From positions 806,001 through 870,000 of the forward strand of contig JAPFFF010000029.1 in the NCBI GenBank assembly GCA_039105265.1: a stretch of DNA of 64,000 nt. Reading direction: 5' to 3'. The notes under the pieces were generated by a model that was not told the origin of the DNA, made no database searches, and saw nothing but the letters and a program-made list of their open reading frames with translations. Each line of letters starts with the position of its first letter. Position 1 is the stretch's first letter. Positions 1 through 9,562 of this stretch are shown in pieces. The position numbers and the translations under genes are program-made. The DNA is from Tritrichomonas musculus (Eukaryota; Parabasalia; Tritrichomonadida; Tritrichomonadidae).

Positions 1-24
1 ATCGCTCCACAAAACGCTGAAGCT

Positions 25-1053
25 ATGATACAGAAACACAATCAATCATCACCTAACTCACCATGGTACTTGAATAAGCGTGATCCCAACGGTCCTGCAG
101 TATTAGCGAATCTCACTGATGTTAATGGTGATGATATCCCTGATGTCATCGTTTATGATAAACGCGGTAATCCATTAATTGTTAACGGATGGACGACAAA
201 GAAGAGTGAATGGGCTGACGATTTAGTATATAACACAGCACTTCCAACAAGGGCTGCACGTGCACAAGTAAGAAATCAGCGAGGTAAATCACATGTTGAT
301 GCTAACGGAAATGAAGTTAAAGTATATAGTAAGAGAGATTTCCTTCGCGATCAATTCAATCCTCAATACTTCGGTTATGATGATGCTACATCACAAGACT
401 TAGTTGAGAATGTCGGTAGAGTTCGCCTCGATACTAGTTACTACGATCAGAACTTCTCATTCTATAAAGATGCAGTTAATAGTAAGCGATACACATCGAC
501 AGCACCTAAGAATTTATCGGCATACGCGATCTTCAAGAAATACCTCTTCCAACCCGCTTTTGATGAAGCTGATGCAATCGTTGAAGGTGGTATCGGACGT
601 GCATTAACGGGTCCTGAGAAGTTGAAATTCATCGGTAAACTCTCATCAAAGATATGGAATCAATCACTTAAATCAGCATTAGATCCACATAACACACTCA
701 CTAAGAAAGAATTCGATAAGTTGAAACGTAGTGAAAACGGTAAAGCATCTACTATGAATATGGTACGCTCAATGATATCTGCATTTAAAGATAACACGAA
801 TACTCATGCTTATGATGGAGTCGTTAATTTCATCGTTAGCGAAATAAACACAGTAGTAGGTGGTGTAAGGGCTGTACCTAACGATGCTAGTATGTACCTC
901 GAAGGTAATGCTTCGCCATCTCAATTCGGTGCTCGTCCTATTCCACCTCCATCAGATACATATATTGATGCTCGATTAGCTGCTGCCGCTGATGAAGATA
1001 CCCCAATAGATCCCGATTATCCAATGCCTGGAATTACTTATCCTGAAGAGTAA
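25..1053 (+). CDS. Maverick-associated protein, candidate virion structural protein
   Basis: Open frame of 342 codons; the frame is also open to the left edge, so the true start may lie outside the window. The N-terminal part contains a DVNGDDIPDVIVYDKRGNP-like stretch and the C-terminus is rich in proline and aspartate. I do not recognise the family with certainty. Its size, its position next to the packaging ATPase and its shared composition make a structural (capsid-related) protein of the element the best guess. Treated as part of the fossil element. Confidence 0.45.
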   Translation: MIQKHNQSSPNSPWYLNKRDPNGPAVLANLTDVNGDDIPDVIVYDKRGNPLIVNGWTTKKSEWADDLVYNTALPTRAARAQVRNQRGKSHVDANGNEVKVYSKRDFLRDQFNPQYFGYDDATSQDLVENVGRVRLDTSYYDQNFSFYKDAVNSKRYTSTAPKNLSAYAIFKKYLFQPAFDEADAIVEGGIGRALTGPEKLKFIGKLSSKIWNQSLKSALDPHNTLTKKEFDKLKRSENGKASTMNMVRSMISAFKDNTNTHAYDGVVNFIVSEINTVVGGVRAVPNDASMYLEGNASPSQFGARPIPPPSDTYIDARLAAAADEDTPIDPDYPMPGITYPEE

Positions 1054-1103
1054 GTGGGATACGAATGATGCTGCTGTGATATATATTTTTACATCTCATA
1101 AAC

Positions 1104-1442
1104 ATGATACCTGAGAATATATCGTTAAAAGATATCGTTAAAAATAAGGTGAATGAGGTATTAACGAGTAAGAAGAAAGATATGAGTGGAGCATTCATCG
1201 ATAAGATACATCCTGAGATTAACGTGAGATATAATTCAGTTAATGTAATCGTTGGTAAACAAGGGCAGGGGAAGACTGTGATAGCTCTGGAAGAGGTGAT
1301 AAAAATATCGTTAATGAATACTCATCATCTACTCGTTTATGTTACTAAAGATGGGAATGAAAGTGATAGATCTTTCTTAGCGTTGAAATCGTTAATAGAA
1401 TCACGATTACCGATAATAACCGTAAGTTCTCCATTTCTATGA
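1104..1442 (+). pseudogene. Maverick packaging ATPase remnant (FtsK/HerA type)
   Basis: This coding piece carries a clear Walker A P-loop (VGKQGQGKT) followed by a strand and helix typical of the FtsK/HerA packaging ATPases that Mavericks share with large DNA viruses. Such ATPases pump DNA into the capsid. It is only part of the family's usual length, so it is treated as a fossil fragment. Confidence 0.65.
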
Positions 1443-1728
1443 AAAATATGAGAAAACTATCGAGAAAACTATTCACAGCTTCGTAAGGGAATACACCTTT
1501 AGCGAAGTTACTCTCATCATCATCATCATCTTTAATGGAGTTACTCTCATCATCTTTAACAGAGTTACTCTCACCTCCAAAGTCTTCACCGAATTGTTTT
1601 AACGTTCCACCACTAACGAAACTCTGAGCATCATTGAATCGTAATCCATACATACCCCACTTGATGATGAACTGTTTCATAGCTGATGGTGAACCTATTA
1701 ATGATGTGTTATCGACGTTCCACTTCAT
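1345..1728 (-). pseudogene. Maverick polymerase-region coding remnant
   Basis: A short minus-strand piece with a sequence resembling the exonuclease part of protein-primed B-family polymerases (RFNDAQSFVSGGTLKQFG and a following KGVFPYEA). It also contains an Asp/Ser/Asn low-complexity run. It belongs to the fossil element; I make no claim about an intact product. Confidence 0.5.
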
Positions 1729-1782
1729 ATTCTTATACTCGTAAATGAGGTATTCTTTAAAGAGATTACTATCGAAACGCGC

Positions 1783-3492
1783 TTAGTTAAATCCGAAAAC
1801 AGTAACTGTATATAGATTTCTATAGAGTTTGTGGAGTTTCTCGATATCGTCAATGTGAACCATCTCACTCAAGAACTTAATCTTATCTTTAACGAGTGCA
1901 ACTGACTGGGTAAACATGAATTTAATCCACTCAGGAATGAAGTTAGCATCTCTCGCATCGAAGTGTTCAGTTAATGTAGATGATGATGATTTAACGCAAC
2001 AGCTTACGGATAAAGGAATCAATTCACTATTAATCACAGTCGATTTACCTGATTTGATATCAACTTTATGTTCCATAGTTTCGAAGTCATAAGTCATATA
2101 TAATTTCTGAGGTTTCCACTCGAGATCAGGAGCTAAACAATATTCATAAACAGGGTGATTTAGGATGTGGGGACAGTAAGGTTCACTGATACGTTCGGGA
2201 ATGTATTTCTTATGGAATTTACCGTCACAATGAGCTTTGTGTTTCTTCATTCGTTCACTACCATGACAATTCTCATCTCTAACGACATATGATTTACACT
2301 TGGGGCATATGAAGATATTCGTTAATTTCTCAGCATTAATGATATACATGATGTGACATACCATACCATCAGAATATAGAAGCGCATTATATGTATTTTC
2401 ATTCGCTTCGTCATGCCATTGTTCTTGAATATCGTAACGATGTGTATCTTTATCATAACTGTAGATGTTAACGTTAATGTGATTCTTCATAGCGGATTCT
2501 TTCATCTCTTCTAACGACATACCCTTGAATGAATCGATAATCGATTTCGCAGCTTTAGTGGGTTTCGTTGAGTATAATACTCCATGATCCATACATAGAA
2601 GCTTTCTCGCAGCTGAAGTACGTTTAGTGAGATCATACTTCTTTGTATTCCCAAACTTAGGATCCAAACAGATACTCAAGAATCGATACCAACATAATCC
2701 ATCATCATCGTTATCAGTAATTATAAGTTTCGATCTTACAATCTCATCAGGTAAACTCACCTTACCTGTTACCTTAACTAATCTCGATATCGTGAAAGAA
2801 ATTGATGTAACGTAAATGAGTTTCACATTCGATTCAGTTGTTGAGTAATTGAAGAGAACCAATTCGATATAATATTTCACTCTATTGAGTTCATCGTTTA
2901 ACTGAATCAGAATAGGTATGTTGTTATCGTTATTATATTTTGTGGTGCTTATCACACGCTCTTCATATGTGTATTCAGTAATGAAATCTCCATTATTTTT
3001 AGGAGTTTCGAATACACCACTGAGATTAAATGTTATATTAAAGGGTTTACGCTCATTCTTATATACAGTATTTTCGAGGTAATTGAAGATATCTTCAAGT
3101 TTATGAATCTCATTCAAGTAATATACAACGATGGGATTCTTCTTCAGAATCTTGTTTTCGATATGTGTTCCATGATATTTCTTATTACAAAACGCAGCAA
3201 GAGCTTTAATTTCATCGTTAGGTTCGTTGATGGTGAGGTACTCATCGCTCTTACTCTTGAAGTCATGCCCGAAAGTCTTGAAATATTCGATTAAATCTTC
3301 ATTATTCTTCTCGAAAAGTTGTATCGAATAGGGTTTCAACTCAAGCATTTCACCTGGTGGAAGAGGACGAAGGATAGGTCTCTCAGTAATGAGTTTATCG
3401 AGCATCATTCGATAATTCACTTTTGATGTTTTTATCTGAGAACTCTCTTTATTAATATTATCGGTGAACTTCTTACCGAGCATATTTCTCAC
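1783..3492 (-). pseudogene. Maverick protein-primed family B DNA polymerase, N-terminal remnant
   Basis: A 569-codon minus-strand frame. It contains an OTU-like/linker region of the kind seen in trichomonad Maverick polymerases, a cysteine- and histidine-rich zinc-ribbon-like part (CPKCKSY and following CHGSER, HKAHCDGKFH) and the start of a 3'-5' exonuclease domain (YMTYDFETMEHKV, with the Exo I acidic pair). In intact elements this enzyme copies the element with a protein primer. The piece is shorter than the family's usual polymerase and is part of the broken element. Confidence 0.75.
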
Positions 3493-3606
3493 TAATTTCG
3501 TTAATGGATCATGTTGAGTTATTGGATGTGAACGTAAATCATTAAAGAATTCATCATCAACCCTCTTCTGATTACGGCGTTTATATTCATCAGTATCGAT
3601 ATACCT

Positions 3607-3969
3607 TCATGGGGATCGGAGGAGTTTTGGAGCATGTTGGATACCGATATGTTTGATCTCAAGTTGATATCCTATACTCATCAATCCATCAATGAATTCA
3701 TTAGCATCAGCTTCACGTTCAGTATTAGTTTGAGCACCCTTGAAGAACCAATAAAGACTTTTATATAGAGGTTCATCATCATCGAATCCGTTTTCGAGAG
3801 CAGTGTCAACGATATAAATTACAAGCTCATTTTGATAACCTCTCTCATCATCAGCATATTCATCACGTAATATATTCAACGATTCTCTATCGATTCCCGT
3901 CATTAACATTAACTCATCGAGATCTTCAATTGATACTACATCAATAGTTGTGTTGTAATCGTATTTCAT
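3607..3969 (-). CDS. small acidic Maverick protein, unknown
   Basis: A 120-codon frame with strongly acidic composition and the element's own codon style. No motif is recognisable. It lies just inside the presumed right end on the same strand as the polymerase remnant, so it is counted as element cargo of unknown role. Confidence 0.4.
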   Translation of the reverse strand: MKYDYNTTIDVVSIEDLDELMLMTGIDRESLNILRDEYADDERGYQNELVIYIVDTALENGFDDDEPLYKSLYWFFKGAQTNTEREADANEFIDGLMSIGYQLEIKHIGIQHAPKLLRSP

Positions 3970-4440
3970 TTATTTCATACTCGTTAAAAATTTATCACTC
4001 ATAAAAAAATATCTCCCTCGATTCACCATACTCGTCAACGTCATTCACTCACGAATCTTATACTGTATAACGCCTCTCAATATCTGGGGGTCCTCTCGAT
4101 ACCTATTAAAACACCATCAAATCTCCACAAATGATTTATCGTGTATTAATTATCACTCACGTCATCCTCACCATGAAAACACACATCACATCGTTCCTGA
4201 GCACTCGCGTACGTCATGTCATGGATGTGAAATCGATACCGGAACGTGATTCAGTGCATTCGAATTCTACCTCCAGATCACGTGTGTGCAATTTCCGAAA
4301 ATCGACGTAAAACTCTGCAAATGAGCTAATCTTAGGGGGTTTGTGACGAGTGAGACTATGCACTATAAATATTGTAGGATTCCTTGGAATTAGGGGGAGC
4401 TAGAATAGGAATCCATATCTAGGGGTTCAAAACGCCAACC
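3970..4440. other. presumed terminal region of the Maverick, no gene
   Basis: About 470 bases between the last coding piece and the composition break. They contain short G-runs (TAGGGGGT, TAGGGGGAG, CTAGGGGTT) and no open frame. A terminal inverted repeat is expected here in this family but cannot be shown without the other end. Confidence 0.4.
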
Positions 4441-4463
4441 CTATACTACTGAACTACCTGAAA

Positions 4464-4948
4464 ATGCAACTTTCAAAAATTCACCATATTGTTCTCAATT
4501 ATTTTTATCTCAAAATAAATTAAGACGAATTATACCTACACTAATAGCTACGTCATATTCGATTACATATTTTTCAGATGGATTAGCTCTTGATAGAGGT
4601 AGTTCGCACCCGTGCGAAAATAGAATCGGGAACATTAGATCAGAATGCAATGATGATCATAGTATGGAAAATGTTCTAGATACTACCTGCAAGCATGAGT
4701 TTCTCAAAGGTACATCGAAAAAGTTGAATATAAAAAATGACAGACCTACTAGACTCAACCTTGGAGGTTGCAAATTGACAACTGGATCACTAGATTTCGA
4801 TTTTCAATTAGATTATGCCAGTTTTACTGAGATAATTCTAAAGTTGGTTTTTATAAAACTGCAACAGATGAAGAATTGGACTTTTTATTTCGAACTTTCA
4901 ACAATTTCCAAAGTCAGGCACCATTTACTCATGCCTGAGAAAAAATAA
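4464..4948 (+). pseudogene. C-terminal fragment of an unidentified transposase-like protein
   Basis: A frame open from about 4464 to the stop at 4948, with the only methionine late, at 4664. It reads a GLALDRGSSHPCEN segment, then NIRSECNDDHSMENVL, and ends in a basic RLNLGGCKL block. This combination reminds me of the C-terminal part of repetitive transposon-related proteins in trichomonads, but I cannot name the family. No N-terminal catalytic part is visible; the composition break at the fossil Maverick lies directly upstream, so the 5' part was probably lost or never inserted here. It could also be a chance frame. A perfect 7-bp hairpin (4603-4618) sits inside it. Confidence 0.3.
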
Positions 4949-4977
4949 TTTTGTAACAAAAAGTTTAAAATTTTAAT

Positions 4978-5319
4978 ATGAAGAAAGAAAGTCCAACAAA
5001 CGATGAAAAAGCAAGAATAATCGAATTATATGGGAAATATCCAAAACAATGGACCTTTATATCTTTTTTAATGGGGAGACCAGAATCAACGATAAGAAAC
5101 TACTACACAAGATATAAAATGACTGGACATTTTGAAGAAAAAAGAAGAAGACCTCCAATTTCTCAAGAGAAAAAACAAGAAGTTGTCAGTTATTTTGAAA
5201 AATCGCCAGAGAGTACACTACGTGAAGCTCTGAAAGAAATTGAAATAAGCTTAAGCAAAATGAAAAAATTCATTATTTGTATAGGACAAATTTTGAATAA
5301 ATTTTTTTTTTTTTTTTGA
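4978..5319 (+). pseudogene. helix-turn-helix DNA-binding fragment, Tc1/mariner/IS630-like
   Basis: A 113-codon frame. Residues 8-50 form a helix-turn-helix (NDEKARIIELYGKYPKQW, then a recognition helix with RPESTIRNYYTRYK). A basic linker (KRRRPP, residues 56-61) and a second HTH-like part (residues 63-95) follow. This paired-HTH layout is the DNA-binding half of Tc1/mariner/IS630-type transposases. The DDE catalytic half is absent: the frame runs into a T-tract and stops. It is therefore a decayed transposase or a domesticated DNA-binding domain. No flanking inverted repeats were found. It follows the preceding fragment by 30 bases on the same strand. Confidence 0.45.
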
Positions 5320-7008
5320 GATATTTACAACTAAATTGAATAAAAAATAAAATAAATTTATTTTTATCTTAATAAATCATTTATTTAATACTTATAATAT
5401 ATAATTTATATATTTTATATCAAATATTATAAAATGTAATGGTTGAAATAAAGACTTTAATTAATATTCAATATATATCGATTTCTTATATATTTGTATC
5501 ATTTAAAAAATATAGATGCCATTTGAATGGGTATACTATGCGTTATACAAATAATATTTTACTTTTTGAAGAAATCCTTCAGTAACTGAAATATTAGATT
5601 TTTTATATTTATGAAACCAATCAACTAAATCTCCATTTTTAGAAAAAACTGACATTTGATTTGGAATGAAATTCAAATATATTAGAAAGTAAATGCATAT
5701 AAATAAAATTATATTCTTCATTGGACTCTTGTAACGTCCAATTTTTTTAAAATCATCATTTAATAATTCAACAAATTCACTTTTCCTGCATTTTTAGCTA
5801 AAAAAAGAAATTTTTTTCAATAATAATAACTATTTTTTTTTTTTTTATAAAACTTAATGTTTTAAAAGCATATAAAAAGATCTCAAAAGAATTAATGATT
5901 AGAATAAATTATATAAAAAGTTATCGCTATTCTAAATTTTTAAACTGAGTTAAAAAAACTTTACCTCCATTTCAAATTTTAAATCATTTTATCTTTTTTA
6001 TCAAACAATTTAATTGCATAATTCTTCATTAATAATATATTAGATAATTATCATAATATCAATTAAATTTTAAAAAAGTAATTCATATTTAAAATATAAA
6101 GATATGATTATTTTAAATTGAGAGGGAGGTAATGTTTTTTGAACAAGTTTTATAAAATTCTTATCAAAAATAATTAAAATAAATTGAGATAAAATATACT
6201 CAAATTTATTTTCTGAAGGAAATTTAATATATACTTATATCCTTTTAGTTTTTATTTTAATTTGAATTTTGTACGATGCAAATATTTATAAAACTGATTA
6301 TTAATATAATAATAAAATATAATTAGTTTAAACAAACCAATCATTGAGTTTTACTGTAAAAATTCAGTTGTACGACCTTTTATTAACTTTACATTAAAAT
6401 TAGTACCACTCAAAAAGTTATCGCACTTGTTTTTCATTTGCTGGGCGAAAAATTAAGGCTTATAATTAACTTCTCAAAACCCTAGAAAAGTAGCTCATAT
6501 ATTAAAAATTCAAAAATTTTCGTAAAAAAATATAACCATAATTTTGTTAAAATACGTAATATAATTATTTCATCATTATCAAACATACACTTCATAGAAA
6601 CTTTGAAGCCATCAAGATTTCATTTACATGCCTAATAAATATTTTGAAAACATTTGATTATAAATATAATTAAACAAATAATGTTTTCATCTTATTAATA
6701 GAAAAATCGGAAATTACAAAATCATTGCAATAAGGTATTCTTGCTAAATGACCCTGAGTTTAAAATAATACAATCACTGCAGTGGATTACTTAAAAGAGA
6801 AAACTATGTTTTCAGAACATTCATTGAGAAATAGTAAACGGCCATATATTGTAAAGAATACTATATTTTGAATCAAATTACTATTCATATGCAAATTCAC
6901 TTAAAATCAATAAGAATTATTAGGACTTTTTTTTCTAAAATAAAATAATTCATAAAAATTTGTTTTTTCATAAACTTTAGAAATTGGCCACTTACTCTCG
7001 AAGGAAGT
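5320..7008. other. A+T-rich intergenic DNA, nothing recognised
   Basis: Homopolymer runs and simple A/T words throughout. The 61-codon minus frame at 5536-5721 has no family resemblance and the composition of chance reading. No inverted-repeat pair or RNA gene was seen. Confidence 0.6.
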
Positions 7009-7015
7009 TCACTTT
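7009..7015 (+). promoter_or_regulatory. initiator-like element before the thymidine kinase-like gene
   Basis: TCACTTT matches the trichomonad initiator core TCAYTWY and lies 28 bases before the ATG at 7039, the usual short distance in these organisms. This rests on sequence match only. Confidence 0.4.
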
Positions 7016-7038
7016 AGTTTTATTTTTTAGAAAATAGA

Positions 7039-8226
7039 ATGAGCATTTTTTTCAATGAGAACTTCCCAAACATCAGATTGCATCTCATCACAGGCCCTAT
7101 GTTTTCGGGCAAGACAACAAAATTGATTAACTTTGTTGATGATTACTTGAATTCTAGCAAAGATCTGAAATGTGACATAATTTCAAGTTCATCAACTTCG
7201 GCAGAAAATTTATCTTCTAATTATCAAAACAAAACCCTCATTTTCAAATATTTTTTTGACAATAGATACTCATCAAACCAAATTTCAACACATACAAAAG
7301 TAATGCGTCCTGCTATTTCATGCCAATCACTAGTTCCACACCTAAAGGAATGCGAAGACATGGAAGTTGTTGCAATTGATGAAGGCCAATTTTTTGATGA
7401 TCTTACAGAATTTATATCCCTTCTAATATCCTCACGTAAAACTTCAAGTAGAACAATAAATTCATCACCAATTCCATTGGACATTATTATTGATTCATTG
7501 GATGGCGATTTTCTTAGACATCCTTTTGGAAAAACGCTCGATTTAATTCCAATTTGTACCACGTTTGTTAAATTGCGAACTTTATGGAAACATGATAATG
7601 AAACTGTTAATGAATCAGATTCTTTGTTCAAAATTAATGGTTCACCTTTTTCATTTCGAACAGTTAAATCATCAAAAATCAAGCTTATAGGCGGTGAAGA
7701 ATCGTATAAAGCAGCGACGCGCTCAGAATATATGAAACAATCACAAGCTTTTATTTCGACAGAAAATAAAGATAAAATAGCAGATAGTCAATCACTTTCA
7801 TCTGATTTTGGCTTTGTTTCAATTTTTATTGGAAGAAAGAAGAGCGGAAAAACGAAAGAGTTAATTAAAAAGATATTTGAAATCGAATTTTACAATTCAA
7901 ATCACTCTGAAAATGAAAAAAAGACTGCAATTTTAATTTCAACGGATACCGAATCAATTTCACAGAACTTTGTCAAATGCAAAACAACACAAACACTTCC
8001 TTCATTTAGTGAATTATCCAATTTTGATTGCATTTTAATTGACGATTTTCATCTTTATTCTAATTCAGCCGAGTTATGCGATAGTCTTGCTAATAATGGG
8101 AAATACGTTTTTGCATCCGGACTTTCTTCAGATGAAAATAATAAATTACCAGCAGAAGTTAAGTTATTAATACCCATGTCTGAATCAGTAATATTTTTAG
8201 GAAATAATTTGGAATTAATAGAATGA
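7039..8226 (+). CDS. double thymidine kinase-like protein (TK1 type II, degenerate second copy)
   Basis: 395 aa, about twice the usual TK1 length. Residues 12-235 are a type II thymidine kinase: P-loop GPMFSGKT (19-26), a DNRYSS..I.TH substrate segment (about 75-85), the IDEGQFFDDL catalytic segment with Glu115, and an FGKTLDLIPICTTFVKL core. This enzyme makes dTMP from thymidine with ATP in salvage. The C-terminal part of this half keeps the lasso pattern (IGGEESYKA) but the usual zinc cysteines are gone. Residues about 255-395 repeat the fold: P-loop GRKKSGKT (265-272), ILIDDFHLY in place of IDEGQFF, then a short AEVKLLIPMSESVIFL tail; the DNRY segment is absent. So the second half is probably non-catalytic and structural or regulatory. 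The first ATG is used because it is close to the initiator. Ends in TGA. Family certain, activity inferred. Confidence 0.85.
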   Translation: MSIFFNENFPNIRLHLITGPMFSGKTTKLINFVDDYLNSSKDLKCDIISSSSTSAENLSSNYQNKTLIFKYFFDNRYSSNQISTHTKVMRPAISCQSLVPHLKECEDMEVVAIDEGQFFDDLTEFISLLISSRKTSSRTINSSPIPLDIIIDSLDGDFLRHPFGKTLDLIPICTTFVKLRTLWKHDNETVNESDSLFKINGSPFSFRTVKSSKIKLIGGEESYKAATRSEYMKQSQAFISTENKDKIADSQSLSSDFGFVSIFIGRKKSGKTKELIKKIFEIEFYNSNHSENEKKTAILISTDTESISQNFVKCKTTQTLPSFSELSNFDCILIDDFHLYSNSAELCDSLANNGKYVFASGLSSDENNKLPAEVKLLIPMSESVIFLGNNLELIE

Positions 8227-8431
8227 ACGGACTTATTTCAAATATTTATGTTTATATATTATTATTTATAGAATACTTGATATATTTAAATATATATTTC
8301 GTATTTCTGGATAAATAAAATTTCATCTTGACTAATCTTTGATAATATCGTTTTTTTCCATCATTTCAGATTCCCTAAGAGACAAATAAATAAAAAGACG
8401 AATAAATTTTTTTTGATAGTGCTAATATTTT

Positions 8432-9562
8432 TTACTTCTTTTTGATAACAACAGGGGATGCATTTGGATTTTCAAGTTCCATTTTAATCACTAAGTGACC
8501 TGATGCTTGTGATCTTAAAGCTTCAACATTATCACTTTTTACTTCTGCTGGCAAAACAAGTTGAAGAACTTTACCTTTAGCTTCAACACGAATCCATGTT
8601 GGGTTGACATCAATATCTATCAATGATGTATCCAAGTATCTATTTATTGCAACATCTAAGCATAAATTCTTTCCTTCTTGATACCATGTGAATTTCCATT
8701 TGCCCATATTACTTTGCATGATATGACCGTTTTCATCTGGACCACGAGGTGGAGCTGTTTTCTTGACAGGTTCCATATATTCAGGACCTTTTGGCTGCTC
8801 TGGTGTATTTTGCTTCTTTGTTTCTTCAATTTCTTGCCACGCTTTCATTCTTTCTTCTGGAGTGTAATGACCAACATCACATGTTGCAGCTTGCTGAATA
8901 ATAGAATCAAGAAGCTGGTTTTTGTGCCTTTTGGCATTAATGCGCTCTGATGAGGTGATTTCTTTTCCATCAAAAACTTTTAGTTGCGGAAGAGAAGCAA
9001 TAACAAAATCACGATATCCAGTGAATTTATCGCAAGGATTGCCAATCATATAAAGTTCTCTGAGAAGAGGATTAGCTTCAAGTGATTGAACTGATACAAG
9101 ATCGACAACAAAGTTACATGTAAGGTCTAATTTGTTTAATTTTTCACATCCTTCAAGTCCTTCTATAACAGATATATTGTTTAAAGCAAGATTTAAATAC
9201 TCAAGTTCATGCAAAAGTGAAAGGTGCTGCATTTTTTCTATATAATTATTTTGAAGATAAATTATTTTGAGATGTGGTGAATAGCGCTCAAATACATTTG
9301 TAATTTCACCAATTTCATCTTGATGCATTGCAACTTCTTCAAGAGTAGATAAACATCCTTCGTTATGTTCAGCTCTTTTACGAACCATTTCAATTGTAAT
9401 TGCTTTGGGCTGAGCAATGTCTTCTGGCTTCTTTTCATCAGGTTTGACAGAATTTTCTTCGTTTTTCTTATCTTCAGTTTTTGACGATTCACCTTCATTG
9501 CCTTTGGTTTCTTTGTTTTCGTCGCCTTCTTCTACAGTAACTATCTTCTCTTCCTCTGTCAT
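8432..9562 (-). CDS. DNAAF11: dynein-arm preassembly factor DNAAF11 / LRRC6 / tilB homologue
   Basis: 376 aa. After an acidic Lys/Glu N-terminus (1-55) comes the family signature VRKRAEHNE (60-68), then SDS22-type leucine-rich repeats (about 75-175: LKIIYLQNNYI, LEYLNLALNNI, LNKLDLTCNFV), an LRR cap (GNPC, YRDFV, LPQLKVFDGKEI, 174-202), a short charged linker, and a C-terminal CS/p23-like domain (about 285-365: VAINRYLDTSLIDIDV, VLQLVLPAEVK, TGHLVIKM). The match to animal LRRC6/tilB is continuous in both domains. In animals and other flagellates it works in the cytoplasm with chaperones to preassemble axonemal dynein arms. Its presence says the organism builds motile flagella. The acidic N-terminal extension is not part of the animal protein, and the linker is shorter. 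The 3' end lies 206 bases from the convergent kinase gene. Confidence 0.95.
   Translation of the reverse strand: MTEEEKIVTVEEGDENKETKGNEGESSKTEDKKNEENSVKPDEKKPEDIAQPKAITIEMVRKRAEHNEGCLSTLEEVAMHQDEIGEITNVFERYSPHLKIIYLQNNYIEKMQHLSLLHELEYLNLALNNISVIEGLEGCEKLNKLDLTCNFVVDLVSVQSLEANPLLRELYMIGNPCDKFTGYRDFVIASLPQLKVFDGKEITSSERINAKRHKNQLLDSIIQQAATCDVGHYTPEERMKAWQEIEETKKQNTPEQPKGPEYMEPVKKTAPPRGPDENGHIMQSNMGKWKFTWYQEGKNLCLDVAINRYLDTSLIDIDVNPTWIRVEAKGKVLQLVLPAEVKSDNVEALRSQASGHLVIKMELENPNASPVVIKKK

Larger units (their letters stand above)
1..4440. mobile_element. Maverick/Polinton fossil, inner end (left part outside window)
   Basis: The coding pieces here are the standard cargo of a Maverick/Polinton: a packaging-ATPase fragment, remnants of a protein-primed family B DNA polymerase, a candidate virion protein and a small acidic unknown protein, arranged on both strands. 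Base and codon use differ clearly from the rest of the window (many TCG, ACG and CGA triplets), and the composition changes sharply at about 4440, which I take as the right end. The element is broken, with at least three breaks across the visible part, and is incomplete on the left because it runs out of the window. Frames that remain long suggest a fairly recent rather than ancient insertion; this is an inference. The exact terminus was not proven, because the other terminal repeat is not in view. Confidence 0.8.

Noticed and set aside
4395-4465. tRNA-like sequence on the minus strand (A-box-like TAGTTCAGTAGTATAG)
   Set aside because: No acceptor stem, no proper seven-base anticodon loop with T33 and no B box could be built around it.
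4603-4618. Palindrome TTCGCAC-CC-GTGCGAA
   Set aside because: Only 7-bp arms, and it lies inside a coding-like frame, so chance is sufficient.
7224-7682. 152-codon minus-strand frame
   Set aside because: Shadow of the thymidine kinase gene on the other strand.
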